A DNA stretch of 64,000 nucleotides, taken from NCBI RefSeq assembly GCF_039536205.1, contig NZ_BAAAYL010000001.1, forward strand, positions 4,464,001 to 4,528,000, read 5' to 3'. Positions within the stretch are counted from its first letter, which is position 1. Every line of letters starts with the position of its first letter. Source of the stretch: Streptomyces sannanensis (GTDB taxonomy: Bacteria; Actinomycetota; Actinomycetes; Streptomycetales; Streptomycetaceae). Below are positions 25,857 through 34,046 of the stretch, in pieces. The position numbers and the translations under genes were made by a program. The notes below the pieces were generated by a model. That model did not search any database. It was not told where the DNA came from and saw only the letters and a list, made by a program, of their open reading frames with translations.

Positions 25857-26214
25857 GCAGTCGCTGGTCGTATGTGACGAATGTGAGTGGCTCTGCGCCG
25901 GGCTGCCCGGCCAGCAGTTGCGCGGTCGCCAGGTGAATCGCGTCGAGTGAGCGCAGGTGCGGGTCCTGATAGGCGGCGGCCGTGGAACGTACGGCCTGAT
26001 CGATCTCCAGGCGGTACAGCCTGGTCAGCGCACCGGGCACGCCTGCCAGAGCCTGGGGGGCGGACCGCCGAAGGGCGCGCGGCACTTCCACCTCGACGAG
26101 CGCGGAGGAGACCAGCGCTTCGTCCGGCCGCTCATTGATCCAGACGGCCAGTTCGGCGCCGGCGTGCTCCCGACGGACCATCTTCACGACGGCCGCCGAG
26201 TCGAGATAGATCAC
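25807..26214 (-). CDS. PIN-domain toxin (VapC family)
   Basis: A 135-residue PIN-domain RNase: Asp5 in MIYLDSAAVVKM, Glu41/Glu43 in VSSALVEVEV, Asp91 in LRSLDAIHLATA and Asp116 in TYDQRLLKAA give the acidic metal site of VapC toxins, which cleave tRNA or rRNA. It starts at GTG in a GTGA overlap with the antitoxin stop. Its own stop codon directly abuts the truncated adnB fragment, so the cassette boundary is precise. Confidence 0.9.
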   Translation of the reverse strand: MIYLDSAAVVKMVRREHAGAELAVWINERPDEALVSSALVEVEVPRALRRSAPQALAGVPGALTRLYRLEIDQAVRSTAAAYQDPHLRSLDAIHLATAQLLAGQPGAEPLTFVTYDQRLLKAAEGVGLAVAAPGA

Positions 26215-26489
26215 CAGCGCTCCTCGTCACGCATTGCGGAGAGCTCCGCCGCCGAATCGATTGCGGGGTCGCCCAGCACGGGCGGCAGCACGACCGGGCC
26301 GCTCACGGTCGGTGCGACGGCCCGACCCTCGGCGACGAGGCGGTCGAGCAGGGACTGGGTGCTGGTGATGGGTACGAGCCGGGCCACGGCTGTTCCGCTC
26401 ACGGTCACCTCCAAGGACTCGCCGCGCTGCACCCGGGCGAGCACGGCGCTGGTGTTCTGATTGAGCTCGCGTACAGGGATGCGGTCCAT
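26211..26489 (-). CDS. Phd/YefM-family antitoxin
   Basis: A 92-residue antitoxin, MDRIPVRELNQNTSAVL..., with the Phd-type DNA-binding and dimerising N-terminus (VRELNQNTSAVLARVQRGE, TVSGTAVARLVPI) and a variable C-terminal tail (SAAELSAMRDEERW) for toxin neutralisation. A GTG at 26495 is an alternative start; neither has a clear ribosome site. A perfect palindrome lies just upstream, as expected for autorepression. Pairing a Phd-type antitoxin with a PIN toxin is common in actinobacteria. Confidence 0.87.
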   Translation of the reverse strand: MDRIPVRELNQNTSAVLARVQRGESLEVTVSGTAVARLVPITSTQSLLDRLVAEGRAVAPTVSGPVVLPPVLGDPAIDSAAELSAMRDEERW

Positions 26490-26497
26490 GCTCACAG

Positions 26498-26518
26498 CGT
26501 AGAACGCGGTGTTCTACG
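26498..26518 (-). promoter_or_regulatory. Likely operator of the toxin-antitoxin operon
   Basis: Perfect 8-bp arms CGTAGAAC (26498-26505) and GTTCTACG (26511-26518) around GCGGT lie 3 to 9 bases upstream of the antitoxin start. Position and symmetry fit an autorepression site for the antitoxin or toxin-antitoxin complex. Confidence 0.6.
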
Positions 26519-26592
26519 TCGGTAGCGGTCCTTCGCTCGAACGAGTGACCGGTCGCACGCGGTCGACCGGCCTCCGCTGTCAGCGACTCCCA

Positions 26593-26748
26593 TTAACCTC
26601 TTTGGGGTGTCCGCCCGCATCACCGATCCCGAGCAACTCAAGGAGCTCCTCGGGATTCCGTTCACCCCGGAGCAGACGGCCTGCATTACCGCGCCGCCCG
26701 CCCCGCAGGTCATCGTGGCCGGAGCCGGGTCCGGGAAGACGACGGTGA
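26593..26748 (+). repeat. Duplicated adnB 5' end, right (functional) copy
   Basis: Partner of the segment at 25651-25806. Here the copy continues into the full adnB frame. Between the two copies lies only the toxin-antitoxin cassette and its control region. Confidence 0.9.
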
Positions 26749-29700
26749 TGGCCGCGCGCGTGGTGTGGCTGGTAGGCACCGGACAGGTCGCGCCGGAGCA
26801 GGTCCTCGGGCTGACGTTCACGAACAAGGCGGCCGGGGAGCTCGCCGAGCGCGTCCGTACCGCGCTGGTAAGGGCCGGGGTCACCGACCCCGAGACCATC
26901 GACCCCGCCCACCCGTCGCCCGGCCACCACCCCTCGACGACGGCGCTGCGCGCCGACCCCGACTGTTCGCCGGGCGAGCCCCGCATCTCCACGTACCACG
27001 CCTTCGCCGGGCAGCTGCTCACCGACCACGGCCTGCGCATCGGCATCGAGCCCACCACCCGGCTGCTCGCCGACGCCACCCGGTACCAGCTCGCGGCGCG
27101 CGTGCTGCGCGCGGCGCCCGGACCGTACCCGGCTCTCACCAGGTCCTTCTCCTCGCTGGTCAGCGACGTCCTCGCGCTGGACGCCGAACTCGCCGAGCAC
27201 CTGGTACGCCCCGAGGACCTGCGCGCCTACGACTCCGGTCTGCTGGACACCCTTGCCGCCGCCCGCCTTACCAACGCCGACCTGCGCAAAGTCCCCGAAG
27301 CCGCCGCCGCCCGCCGGGAACTGCTCGATCTCGTGGAGCGCTACCGCCGGGCCAAGCGCGCCCGCGACCTGCTCGACTTCGGCGACCAGATCGCGCTCTC
27401 CGCCGAACTGGCGCTCACCCGCCCCGAGGCCGGCCGGATCCTGCGCGACGAGTTCCGGGTCGTCCTGCTCGACGAGTACCAGGACACCTCCGTCGCCCAG
27501 CGCCTGCTCCTCTCCGGCCTCTTCGGCAACCGCACCGGTCATGCCGTCACCGCGGTCGGCGACCCCTGTCAGGCCATCTACGGCTGGCGCGGCGCGTCCG
27601 TTGCCAACCTTGACGACTTCCCCGAACACTTCTCATACGCCGACGGCAGCCCCGCCACCCGCTTCGCGCTCAGTGAGAACCGCCGCAGCGGCGGACGCCT
27701 CCTGGACCTCGCCAACGGCCTGGCCGCACCGCTGCGCGCCATGCACGAGGGCGTCGAGGCACTGCGCCCCGCACCCGGCGCCGAGCGCGACGGAGTGGTG
27801 CGCTGCGCCCTGCTCCGTACGCACGCGGAGGAGATCGAATGGCTCGCCGACTCGGTCGCCCACCTGGTGCGTACGGGTACGGCACCCGGCGAGGTGGCCG
27901 TCCTGTGCCGCACGGCCGCGGACTTCGCCGAGATCCAGGGCGCGCTGGTGGCCCGCGATGTGCCCGTCGAGGTCGTCGGCCTCTCCGGGCTGCTCCACCT
28001 GCCCGAGATCGCCGACCTGGTCGCCATGTGCGAGGTCCTCCAGGACCCGGGCGCCAATGCCTCCCTCGTACGGCTCCTCACCGGCCCACGCTGGCGTATC
28101 GGCCCCCGCGACCTGGCACTGCTCGGGCGCCGGGCCCGGCTGCTCGTGGCACGCGAGCGCGGCAGCACGGACGACCCGGACCAGCGCCTCGCGGACGCCG
28201 TCGAGGGCGTCGACCCGGCCGAGGTGATATCGCTCGCCGACGCGCTCGACACTTTCAGGGCTGCCGACGACACGGACGCCCTGCCCTTCTCGGCGGAGGC
28301 CCGCATCCGCTTCGCCCGGTTCGCCGCCGAGCTGCGCGAGCTGCGGCGCTCCCTCGCCGACCCGCTGATGGACGTACTGCACCGGGTCCTGGCCGTCACC
28401 GGCCTGGAGGTCGAGCTGTCCGCCTCGCCGCACGCCCTGGCCGCCCGCCGCCGGGAGACCCTGGCCAACTTCCTGGACGTCGCGGCGGGCTTCGCCGCCC
28501 TCGACGGCGAAGCGACCCTGCTCGCCTTCCTCGGCTTCCTGCGCACGGCAGCGCAGTACGAGAAGGGCCTGGACAACGCCCTGCCCGGCGGCGAGAACAC
28601 CGTGAAGGTCCTCACCGCCCACAAGTCCAAGGGCCTGGAGTGGGACGTCGTCGCCGTCCCGGGTCTGGTCGACGGCCACTTCCCGAGCACCAGGGCCCGC
28701 GAGGCCTGGACCTCCCAGGCCAAGGTCCTGCCGCACGCCCTGCGCGGCGATGCGGCGACGCTGCCCGACATCCCGTCCTGGGATGCCAAGGGCCTGAAGT
28801 CCTTCAAGGAAGACATGAAGGACCACCAGCACACCGAGGAGCTCCGCCTCGGCTATGTCACCTTCACCCGCCCGCGCTCCCTGCTGCTCGGCTCCGGCCA
28901 CTGGTGGGGCCCGGAACAGAAGAAGCCCCGAGGCCCCTCCGACTTCCTCCACGCCCTGTACGAGCACTGCGCGGCGGGTCACGGCGAGATCGAGGCCTGG
29001 GCGGACGCCCCTGAGGAGGGCGAGGAGAACCCGGCCCTGAACGAATCCGCCCAGGACCACGCCTGGCCCCTGCCGCTGGATCAGACGGCCCTGTCCCGCC
29101 GCCGCGCGGCGGCGGACAAGGTCCTGGCCCACCTGGACGCCCTCGCAGCCGGCCCGGCGCACTCGGGTCGCCTGGACGGAGGGCGTGAAGCCGCAGCCGC
29201 TCCGGCGCCCGAGGACTCGGGTTGCCTGGACGGAGGGCGTCAGGTTCCAGCCCGTCCGGCGATTGAGGACGGACACTCCGGCCGACCCGGCGGTGAGTGC
29301 CACGACCATGCTCGTCCGGCGTTCGAGGACGAGGCACCGGACTTCCACGGCGACCCCGACCGGCCCGAGGACGAGCCGGACCTGAGCGACTGGGACACCT
29401 GGACCACGACACCGGCGGACTCCGCACCGGCGGACTCTGCACCGGCGGACCCCACACCGGCGGACTCCGCACCGGCGGACCGCTCACCGGACCACCGCGG
29501 CGCCCGCCCCCTCGCGGAGCCGGACACCGCCCGCCCGCGTGAGCAAGCGCACCCCACCGTCCCCGCGCAGCGGCACGCGCACACTCGCCTCACGCCCGAG
29601 GAGGCGCGCACCGTCGCCTCCTGGGACCGGGACCTGGACGCCCTCGCCGAAGAGCTGACGAGGGCCCGGGCGACGACCCGGGACGTCGTCGTACCGCCCT

Positions 29701-30326
29701 CCCTCACCGCCTCGCAGCTACTGCGCCTCGCCGCCGACCCGGAGGGCTTCGCGCAGGAGCTGGCCCGCCCCATGCCACGGCCGCCACAGCCGGCGGCCCG
29801 CCGTGGCACCCGGTTCCACGCCTGGGTGGAGGCCCGCTTCGAGGAGCTGCCGCTGCCTCTCCTGCTCGGCCCGGACGAGCTCCCGGGTGCGGACGAGTGG
29901 GACGAGAACGAGCCGGAGATCGCCGACGAGCGCGATCTCGCCGCGCTCAAGGAGGCGTTCGAGCGCACCCCGTACGCCCGCCGCACCCCGTACCGCATCG
30001 AGGAGCCGTTCCAGCTCACGCTCGCGGGCCGGGTGATCCGAGGTCGTATCGACGCCGTGTACCGCACGGAGACCGGCTACGAGATCGTCGACTGGAAGAC
30101 CGGCCACGAAGGATCCGCCGACCCCCTCCAGCTCGCCGTCTACCGGATCGGCTGGGCGGAACGCATCGGCATCGCACCCGAGCGGGTGGATGCCGCGTTC
30201 CTGTACGTACGGACCGGCGAGATCGTGCGTCCGGCCCACCTCCCGGGCCGCGCGGAGCTGGAACGGATCCTGCTGGGCGAGCCGAGGAGCGGAACGGGTT
30301 CCGAGCCACCCGCACCGGCCGGATAG
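26607..30326 (+). CDS. adnB: AdnB-like UvrD/RecB-family helicase-nuclease
   Basis: The 1239-residue protein has Walker A AGAGSGKTT (38-46), LLDEYQDTS, GDPCQAIYGWRG, LTAHKSKGLEWD and a C-terminal RecB-type nuclease (GRIDAVYR, IVDWKTG). It lacks the iron-sulfur cysteines of its partner. It is longer than I would expect for the family: residues about 101-117 look like an in-frame repeat insertion in the motor domain, and residues about 850-965 form a linker built from two sets of tandem repeats. It should pair with AdnA for break resection. GTG 26607 has only a weak ribosome site (TTTGGG), the same sequence context as in the truncated copy upstream. Confidence 0.87.
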   Translation: MSARITDPEQLKELLGIPFTPEQTACITAPPAPQVIVAGAGSGKTTVMAARVVWLVGTGQVAPEQVLGLTFTNKAAGELAERVRTALVRAGVTDPETIDPAHPSPGHHPSTTALRADPDCSPGEPRISTYHAFAGQLLTDHGLRIGIEPTTRLLADATRYQLAARVLRAAPGPYPALTRSFSSLVSDVLALDAELAEHLVRPEDLRAYDSGLLDTLAAARLTNADLRKVPEAAAARRELLDLVERYRRAKRARDLLDFGDQIALSAELALTRPEAGRILRDEFRVVLLDEYQDTSVAQRLLLSGLFGNRTGHAVTAVGDPCQAIYGWRGASVANLDDFPEHFSYADGSPATRFALSENRRSGGRLLDLANGLAAPLRAMHEGVEALRPAPGAERDGVVRCALLRTHAEEIEWLADSVAHLVRTGTAPGEVAVLCRTAADFAEIQGALVARDVPVEVVGLSGLLHLPEIADLVAMCEVLQDPGANASLVRLLTGPRWRIGPRDLALLGRRARLLVARERGSTDDPDQRLADAVEGVDPAEVISLADALDTFRAADDTDALPFSAEARIRFARFAAELRELRRSLADPLMDVLHRVLAVTGLEVELSASPHALAARRRETLANFLDVAAGFAALDGEATLLAFLGFLRTAAQYEKGLDNALPGGENTVKVLTAHKSKGLEWDVVAVPGLVDGHFPSTRAREAWTSQAKVLPHALRGDAATLPDIPSWDAKGLKSFKEDMKDHQHTEELRLGYVTFTRPRSLLLGSGHWWGPEQKKPRGPSDFLHALYEHCAAGHGEIEAWADAPEEGEENPALNESAQDHAWPLPLDQTALSRRRAAADKVLAHLDALAAGPAHSGRLDGGREAAAAPAPEDSGCLDGGRQVPARPAIEDGHSGRPGGECHDHARPAFEDEAPDFHGDPDRPEDEPDLSDWDTWTTTPADSAPADSAPADPTPADSAPADRSPDHRGARPLAEPDTARPREQAHPTVPAQRHAHTRLTPEEARTVASWDRDLDALAEELTRARATTRDVVVPPSLTASQLLRLAADPEGFAQELARPMPRPPQPAARRGTRFHAWVEARFEELPLPLLLGPDELPGADEWDENEPEIADERDLAALKEAFERTPYARRTPYRIEEPFQLTLAGRVIRGRIDAVYRTETGYEIVDWKTGHEGSADPLQLAVYRIGWAERIGIAPERVDAAFLYVRTGEIVRPAHLPGRAELERILLGEPRSGTGSEPPAPAG
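26909..26956. repeat. In-frame copy of the moaE-flanking repeat inside adnB
   Basis: The sequence here is about 89% identical, in reverse complement, to the 53-bp unit repeated behind moaE (48334-48439). In the adnB frame it encodes HPSPGHHPSTTALRADP, a segment that interrupts an otherwise family-like stretch ending GEPRISTYHAF. Confidence 0.75.
29161..29330. repeat. Tandem 54-bp repeat with Streptomyces intergenic motif in adnB
   Basis: Units begin at 29161 and 29215 (ACTCGGGTYGCCTGGACGG...), a third is more diverged. They carry the motif GTCCGGCGATTGAGGAC (about 29252) and CGTCCGGCGTTCGAGGACG (about 29310), otherwise typical of intergenic DNA such as 5940-5960. The reading frame is kept (54 bp, 18 codons). 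Confidence 0.75.
29409..29490. repeat. 15-bp tandem repeats in the adnB linker
   Basis: About five units of ACCGGCGGACTCCGC encode repeats of PADSA. They lengthen the flexible linker between motor and nuclease and are prone to slippage. Confidence 0.8.
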
Positions 30327-30336
30327 GCTCAAGAGC

Positions 30337-31737
30337 ATGAGCGAGACCCCGGACAGTGTCGTCCGCACGTACATCCAGACCCACCGCGCCGCCTTCCTCG
30401 ACGACCTCGCCGAGTGGCTGCGCATCCCGTCCGTATCGGCGCAGCCGGAGCACGCGGACGATGTACGGCGCAGCGCCGACTGGCTCGCGGCGAAGCTCGA
30501 GGAGACCGGTTTCCCGACCGCCGAGGTGTGGCCCACTCCGGGCGCCCCGGCGGTCTTCGCGGAGTGGCCGTCCGGCGACCCGGACGCGCCCACGGTCCTG
30601 GTCTACGGCCACCACGACGTGCAGCCCGCCGCCCGCGAGGACGGCTGGCACACGGACCCCTTCGAGCCGGTCCTGAAGGACGGCCGCATGTACGCCCGCG
30701 GCGCCGCCGACGACAAGGGCCAGGTGTTCTTCCACACCCTGGGGGTACGCGCCCACCTCGCCGCGACCGGCCGCACCACCCCCGCCGTCAACCTCAAGCT
30801 CCTGATCGAGGGCGAGGAGGAGTCCGGCTCCCCGCACTTCCGTGACCTGGTCGAGGCCAACGCGGCCCGCCTCGCCGCCGACACGGTGATCGTCTCCGAC
30901 ACCGGCATGTGGGCCGAGGACACCCCGACGGTGTGCACCGGCATGCGCGGCCTCGCCGAGTGCGAGATCACGTTGTACGGCCCGGACCAGGACATCCACT
31001 CCGGCTCGTTCGGCGGCGCCGTGCCCAACCCGGCGACCGTCGCCGCCCGGCTGGTCGCCGCGCTGCACGACGACAACGAGCGGATCACCGTTCCCGGCTT
31101 CTACGACGGCATCGCGCCGCTCACCGACGAGGAACGCGAGCTCTTCGCCGAACTGCCCTTCGACGAGGAGCAGTGGCTGCGCACGGCCAAATCGCACGGC
31201 ACCCTGGGCGAGGCCGGCCACACCACCCTGGAACGCCTCTGGGCCCGGCCGACCGCCGAGGTCAACGGCATCGGCGGCGGCTACCAGGGCCCCGGCGGCA
31301 AGACGATCATCCCGTCGAGCGCCATGGTCAAGCTCAGCTTCCGGCTGGTCGCGGGCCAGGACCCGGACCGTGTCGAGCAGTTGGTCGGGGAGTGGGTCGC
31401 GGCCCGCGTCCCGGCCGGCATCCGGCACGAGACCGTCTTCAGCGCCTCGACCCGGCCCTGCCTGACGCCGCTGGACCATCCGGCCCTGCAGTCCGTCGTA
31501 CGGGCGATGGGACGCGCCTTCGGGCAGAAGATCCGCTTCACCCGTGAGGGTGGCTCGGGACCGGCCGCCGACCTCCAGGACGTACTGGGCGCACCCGTGC
31601 TCTTCCTGGGCATCTCCGTACCGTCCGACGGATGGCACGCCCCGAACGAGAAGGTCGAGCTCGATCTGCTCCTCAAGGGCGTCGAGACCTCCGCCCACCT
31701 GTGGGGCGACCTGGCGGCAGTCGCCGCGCACCGCTGA
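30337..31737 (+). CDS. M20-family dipeptidase
   Basis: A 466-residue zinc peptidase. Metal ligands are seen in VYGHHDVQP (His), RGAADDKGQ (bridging Asp), EGEEESGS (catalytic Glu and ligand Glu), SDTGMW (Asp) and SDGWHAPNEKV (His). The family hydrolyses dipeptides or beta-Ala peptides in the cytoplasm. It starts ten bases after adnB and may be co-transcribed with it. No anomaly is visible. Confidence 0.9.
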   Translation: MSETPDSVVRTYIQTHRAAFLDDLAEWLRIPSVSAQPEHADDVRRSADWLAAKLEETGFPTAEVWPTPGAPAVFAEWPSGDPDAPTVLVYGHHDVQPAAREDGWHTDPFEPVLKDGRMYARGAADDKGQVFFHTLGVRAHLAATGRTTPAVNLKLLIEGEEESGSPHFRDLVEANAARLAADTVIVSDTGMWAEDTPTVCTGMRGLAECEITLYGPDQDIHSGSFGGAVPNPATVAARLVAALHDDNERITVPGFYDGIAPLTDEERELFAELPFDEEQWLRTAKSHGTLGEAGHTTLERLWARPTAEVNGIGGGYQGPGGKTIIPSSAMVKLSFRLVAGQDPDRVEQLVGEWVAARVPAGIRHETVFSASTRPCLTPLDHPALQSVVRAMGRAFGQKIRFTREGGSGPAADLQDVLGAPVLFLGISVPSDGWHAPNEKVELDLLLKGVETSAHLWGDLAAVAAHR

Positions 31738-31790
31738 ACGCATCGCTGAACAGACAACCGATCCACCCCCGGGGGAGTTGGAAAGCACCT

Positions 31791-32741
31791 GTGAGCACCT
31801 TCAGTGACACCACTGCCGGCACGACTGCCCGCCCGATCGACCTGACCGCCCCGAGCGGCATCGACCGTGCGGCCCACCATCGCCTCGACGAGGCCTGGCT
31901 CGCGGCGGCCTGGAGCCACCCGACGACCCGGGTCTTCGTGGTCTCCGGCGGTCAGGCACTGATCGACGACACCCCGGACGGGCGTACCGAACTCGTCATG
32001 ACCCCGGCGTTCGAGGCCCCGCTCACCGAGACGCACCGCTACTTCCTCGGCACGGACGAGGAGGGGGTGAGCTACTTCGCGCTGCAGAAGGACACCCTTC
32101 CGGGCCGCATGGACCAGTCGGCGCGCGCGGCCGGGCTGCGCGAGGCGGGCCTGCTGCTCTCGCCGCGCGACGCCGGTCTGCTGGTCCACGCGGTGGCCCT
32201 GGAGAACTGGCAGCGGATGCACCGTTTCTGCTCCCGCTGCGGCGAGCGCACGAAGATCGCGGCGGCCGGGCACGTCCGGCGCTGCCCGGCCTGCGGTGCC
32301 GAGCACTACCCGCGCACCGACCCGGCCGTGATCATGCTGGTGACGGACGAGCAGGACCGGGCGCTGCTCGGTCGCCAGATGCACTGGCCCGAGGGACGCT
32401 TCTCGACGCTCGCGGGCTTCGTGGAGCCCGGCGAGTCGATCGAGCAGGCCGTGGTCCGCGAGGTGTGGGAGGAGGCGGGCGTCCGGGTCGGCGCGGTCGA
32501 GTACGTCGCCAGCCAGCCCTGGCCGTTCCCGTCCAGCCTGATGCTGGGCTTCATGGCCCGCGCGGTCTCGTCCGAGATCAACGTGGACGGCGAGGAGATC
32601 CACGAGGCCCGCTGGTTCTCGCGCGAGGAGCTGCAGGCCGCCTTCGAGTCCGGGGAGGTCGTCCCTCCGTCCGGCATCTCGATCGCGGCCCGCCTGGTGG
32701 AACTGTGGTACGGGCAGCCCCTGCCGAAGCCCGTCGTATGA
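31791..32741 (+). CDS. nudC: NAD(+) diphosphatase NudC
   Basis: A 316-residue enzyme with four zinc Cys (CSRC and CPAC), the Nudix box GFVEPGESIEQAVVREVWEE and the NudC signature SQPWPFPSS right after it. NudC hydrolyses NAD(H) to NMN(H) and AMP and can decap NAD-capped RNA. The start is GTG 31791 with GGAAAG upstream. The stop overlaps the start of the next (frameshifted) methyltransferase gene as ATGA. Confidence 0.92.
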   Translation: MSTFSDTTAGTTARPIDLTAPSGIDRAAHHRLDEAWLAAAWSHPTTRVFVVSGGQALIDDTPDGRTELVMTPAFEAPLTETHRYFLGTDEEGVSYFALQKDTLPGRMDQSARAAGLREAGLLLSPRDAGLLVHAVALENWQRMHRFCSRCGERTKIAAAGHVRRCPACGAEHYPRTDPAVIMLVTDEQDRALLGRQMHWPEGRFSTLAGFVEPGESIEQAVVREVWEEAGVRVGAVEYVASQPWPFPSSLMLGFMARAVSSEINVDGEEIHEARWFSREELQAAFESGEVVPPSGISIAARLVELWYGQPLPKPVV

Positions 32742-33534
32742 CGGCGTTCGACGCATCGGAGCGCCGGACCTGGGCCGGACGGGCCGAGGCGTACGAGAAC
32801 AGCTTCGCCAGGCTGTGCTTCACACGGTGCCCATGCTGCTCGACGCCGCGGGAGTACGGGCCGGTGCCCGTGTGCTCGACGTCGGTACCGGTACCGCGGC
32901 GGTCGCGTGCGAGCGCGGGGCGGCCGTGACGGCCGTGGACGCCGAGCCCGGCATGGTCGCCCTGGCCTCGAAAGCCGTCCCGGCAGCCGATGTGCGGGTC
33001 GCGGCCCTGCCCGGCCTCCCCTTCGCCGACGACGCGTTCGACGCGGTGGTGGGCAACTTCGTGCTCAACCATGTCGGCCGGCCTCGCGCGGCCCTGGCGG
33101 AGCTGCGCCGGATCACGCGACCGGGAGGGACGATCGCGCTGACCATCTGGGCGGCTCCTGCCGCCGCCGGGCAGGCACTGTTCGGGCGTGCCCTTCAGGC
33201 GGCCGGTGTCACCAGGCCGGCTCACCTGCCCACGCTGGCACCCGAGGACGACTTTCCCCGGACGGGCGAGGGCCTCGCCGACCTGCTGAGGGGCGCCGGC
33301 CTCGCGGACGTCGCCTGCCGGACCCTCGCATGGAACCATCGGGCCGGCGCCGAGGAGTGGTGGAGCGGCCCGGCCGCGGGCGTGGCGTCGGTCGGGCAGG
33401 TGGTGGTGAGCCGGCCCGCGGAGGTCATCGCCGAGATCAAGCGGCACTACGACGCGCTCAGCGCGGAGTTCGCCGGCCCTGACGGACTGCTCGTACTCCC
33501 CCAGGCCGCCCTGCTCGCCTCCGGGAGGGCCTGA
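32738..33534 (+). pseudogene. Class I SAM methyltransferase, frameshifted
   Basis: ATG 32738, translationally coupled to nudC, opens MTAFDASERRTWAGRAEAYE..., the expected N-terminus, but this frame ends at 32929. The rest of the protein (VPMLLDAAGVRAGARVLDVGTGT... to LLASGRA) continues in another frame from about 32815, where one base seems to be missing. The SAM-binding loop reads GTGTAAVACERG and lacks the usual third glycine and two or three residues. Motifs VVGNFVLNHV and RRITRPGGTIALT remain intact. An N-truncated product could start at GTG 32815. A sequencing error at the frameshift cannot be excluded, but the shortened loop argues for decay. Confidence 0.7.
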
Positions 33535-33558
33535 CCGGGCCGCTGCCCTCGCTTGTTC

Positions 33559-33609
33559 CGTGCACGGAGACGGCCCCGAGGCTTCCGCCCGGGGCCGTCT
33601 CCGTGCACG
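33559..33609. terminator. Bidirectional terminator, methyltransferase / mycoredoxin
   Basis: Perfect 20-bp arms (33559-33578 and 33590-33609) with an 11-base loop separate two convergent genes. Confidence 0.8.
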
Positions 33610-33615
33610 CGCGCG

Positions 33616-33873
33616 TCAGACGCCGAGAGCCTGCTTCACCTGGGCAAGGCTCGGGTTCGTCATGACGACCTCGTCACCGCCGTTGGAGGGAACCACCCGA
33701 ACCGTCGGAACCGTCTGGTTGCCGCCGTTCGCCTTCTCGACGTAGGCCGCGGACTCGGGGTCCTGCTCGATGTTGATCTCGACGTACTCGATGCCTTCAC
33801 GCTCCAGCTGCTTCTTCAGCCGCTGGCAGTAGCCGCACCACGTGGTGCTGTACATCGTCAGGGATCCCTGCAT
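33616..33873 (-). CDS. Mycoredoxin-like glutaredoxin
   Basis: An 85-residue thioredoxin-fold protein with the redox motif CGYC (Cys13 and Cys16) and the cis-proline TVPTVRV (Pro57). Actinobacterial mycoredoxins reduce mycothiol-protein mixed disulfides. AGAGGAG precedes the ATG by nine bases. A perfect SigR promoter lies about 50 bases upstream, consistent with induction by thiol stress. Confidence 0.9.
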   Translation of the reverse strand: MQGSLTMYSTTWCGYCQRLKKQLEREGIEYVEINIEQDPESAAYVEKANGGNQTVPTVRVVPSNGGDEVVMTNPSLAQVKQALGV

Positions 33874-33923
33874 GGGTGTCCGCTCCTCTGGCAGTCTCGG
33901 GGGGTTCCTTCTCCGAGTACCCG

Positions 33924-33949
33924 AACGTACGCGACGCGGTCACCATTCC
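33924..33949 (-). promoter_or_regulatory. SigR-type promoter of the mycoredoxin gene, GGAAT-N18-GTT
   Basis: On the minus strand GGAAT (33949-33945) and GTT (33926-33924) are 18 bases apart, about 50 bases before the start codon at 33873. Function and position both fit SigR control. Confidence 0.8.
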
Positions 33950-34046
33950 CGCACGCGGGAGCACGCGAGGCGTACCGGTATGACCAATGTCGTCCCCCTG
34001 TGGACAACTTTCTCGGTCGGCTCTCCCGACCTGGCAGCATGGCGGG

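Noticed and set aside
25807..26495. Insertion sequence as carrier of the toxin-antitoxin pair
   Set aside because: No transposase, terminal inverted repeats or short target duplication; only the long adnB-derived duplication is seen.
26501..26515. GAAC-N5-GTTC near the antitoxin taken as a LexA (SOS) box
   Set aside because: Actinobacterial SOS boxes have a 4-base centre; the symmetry and position fit an antitoxin operator better.
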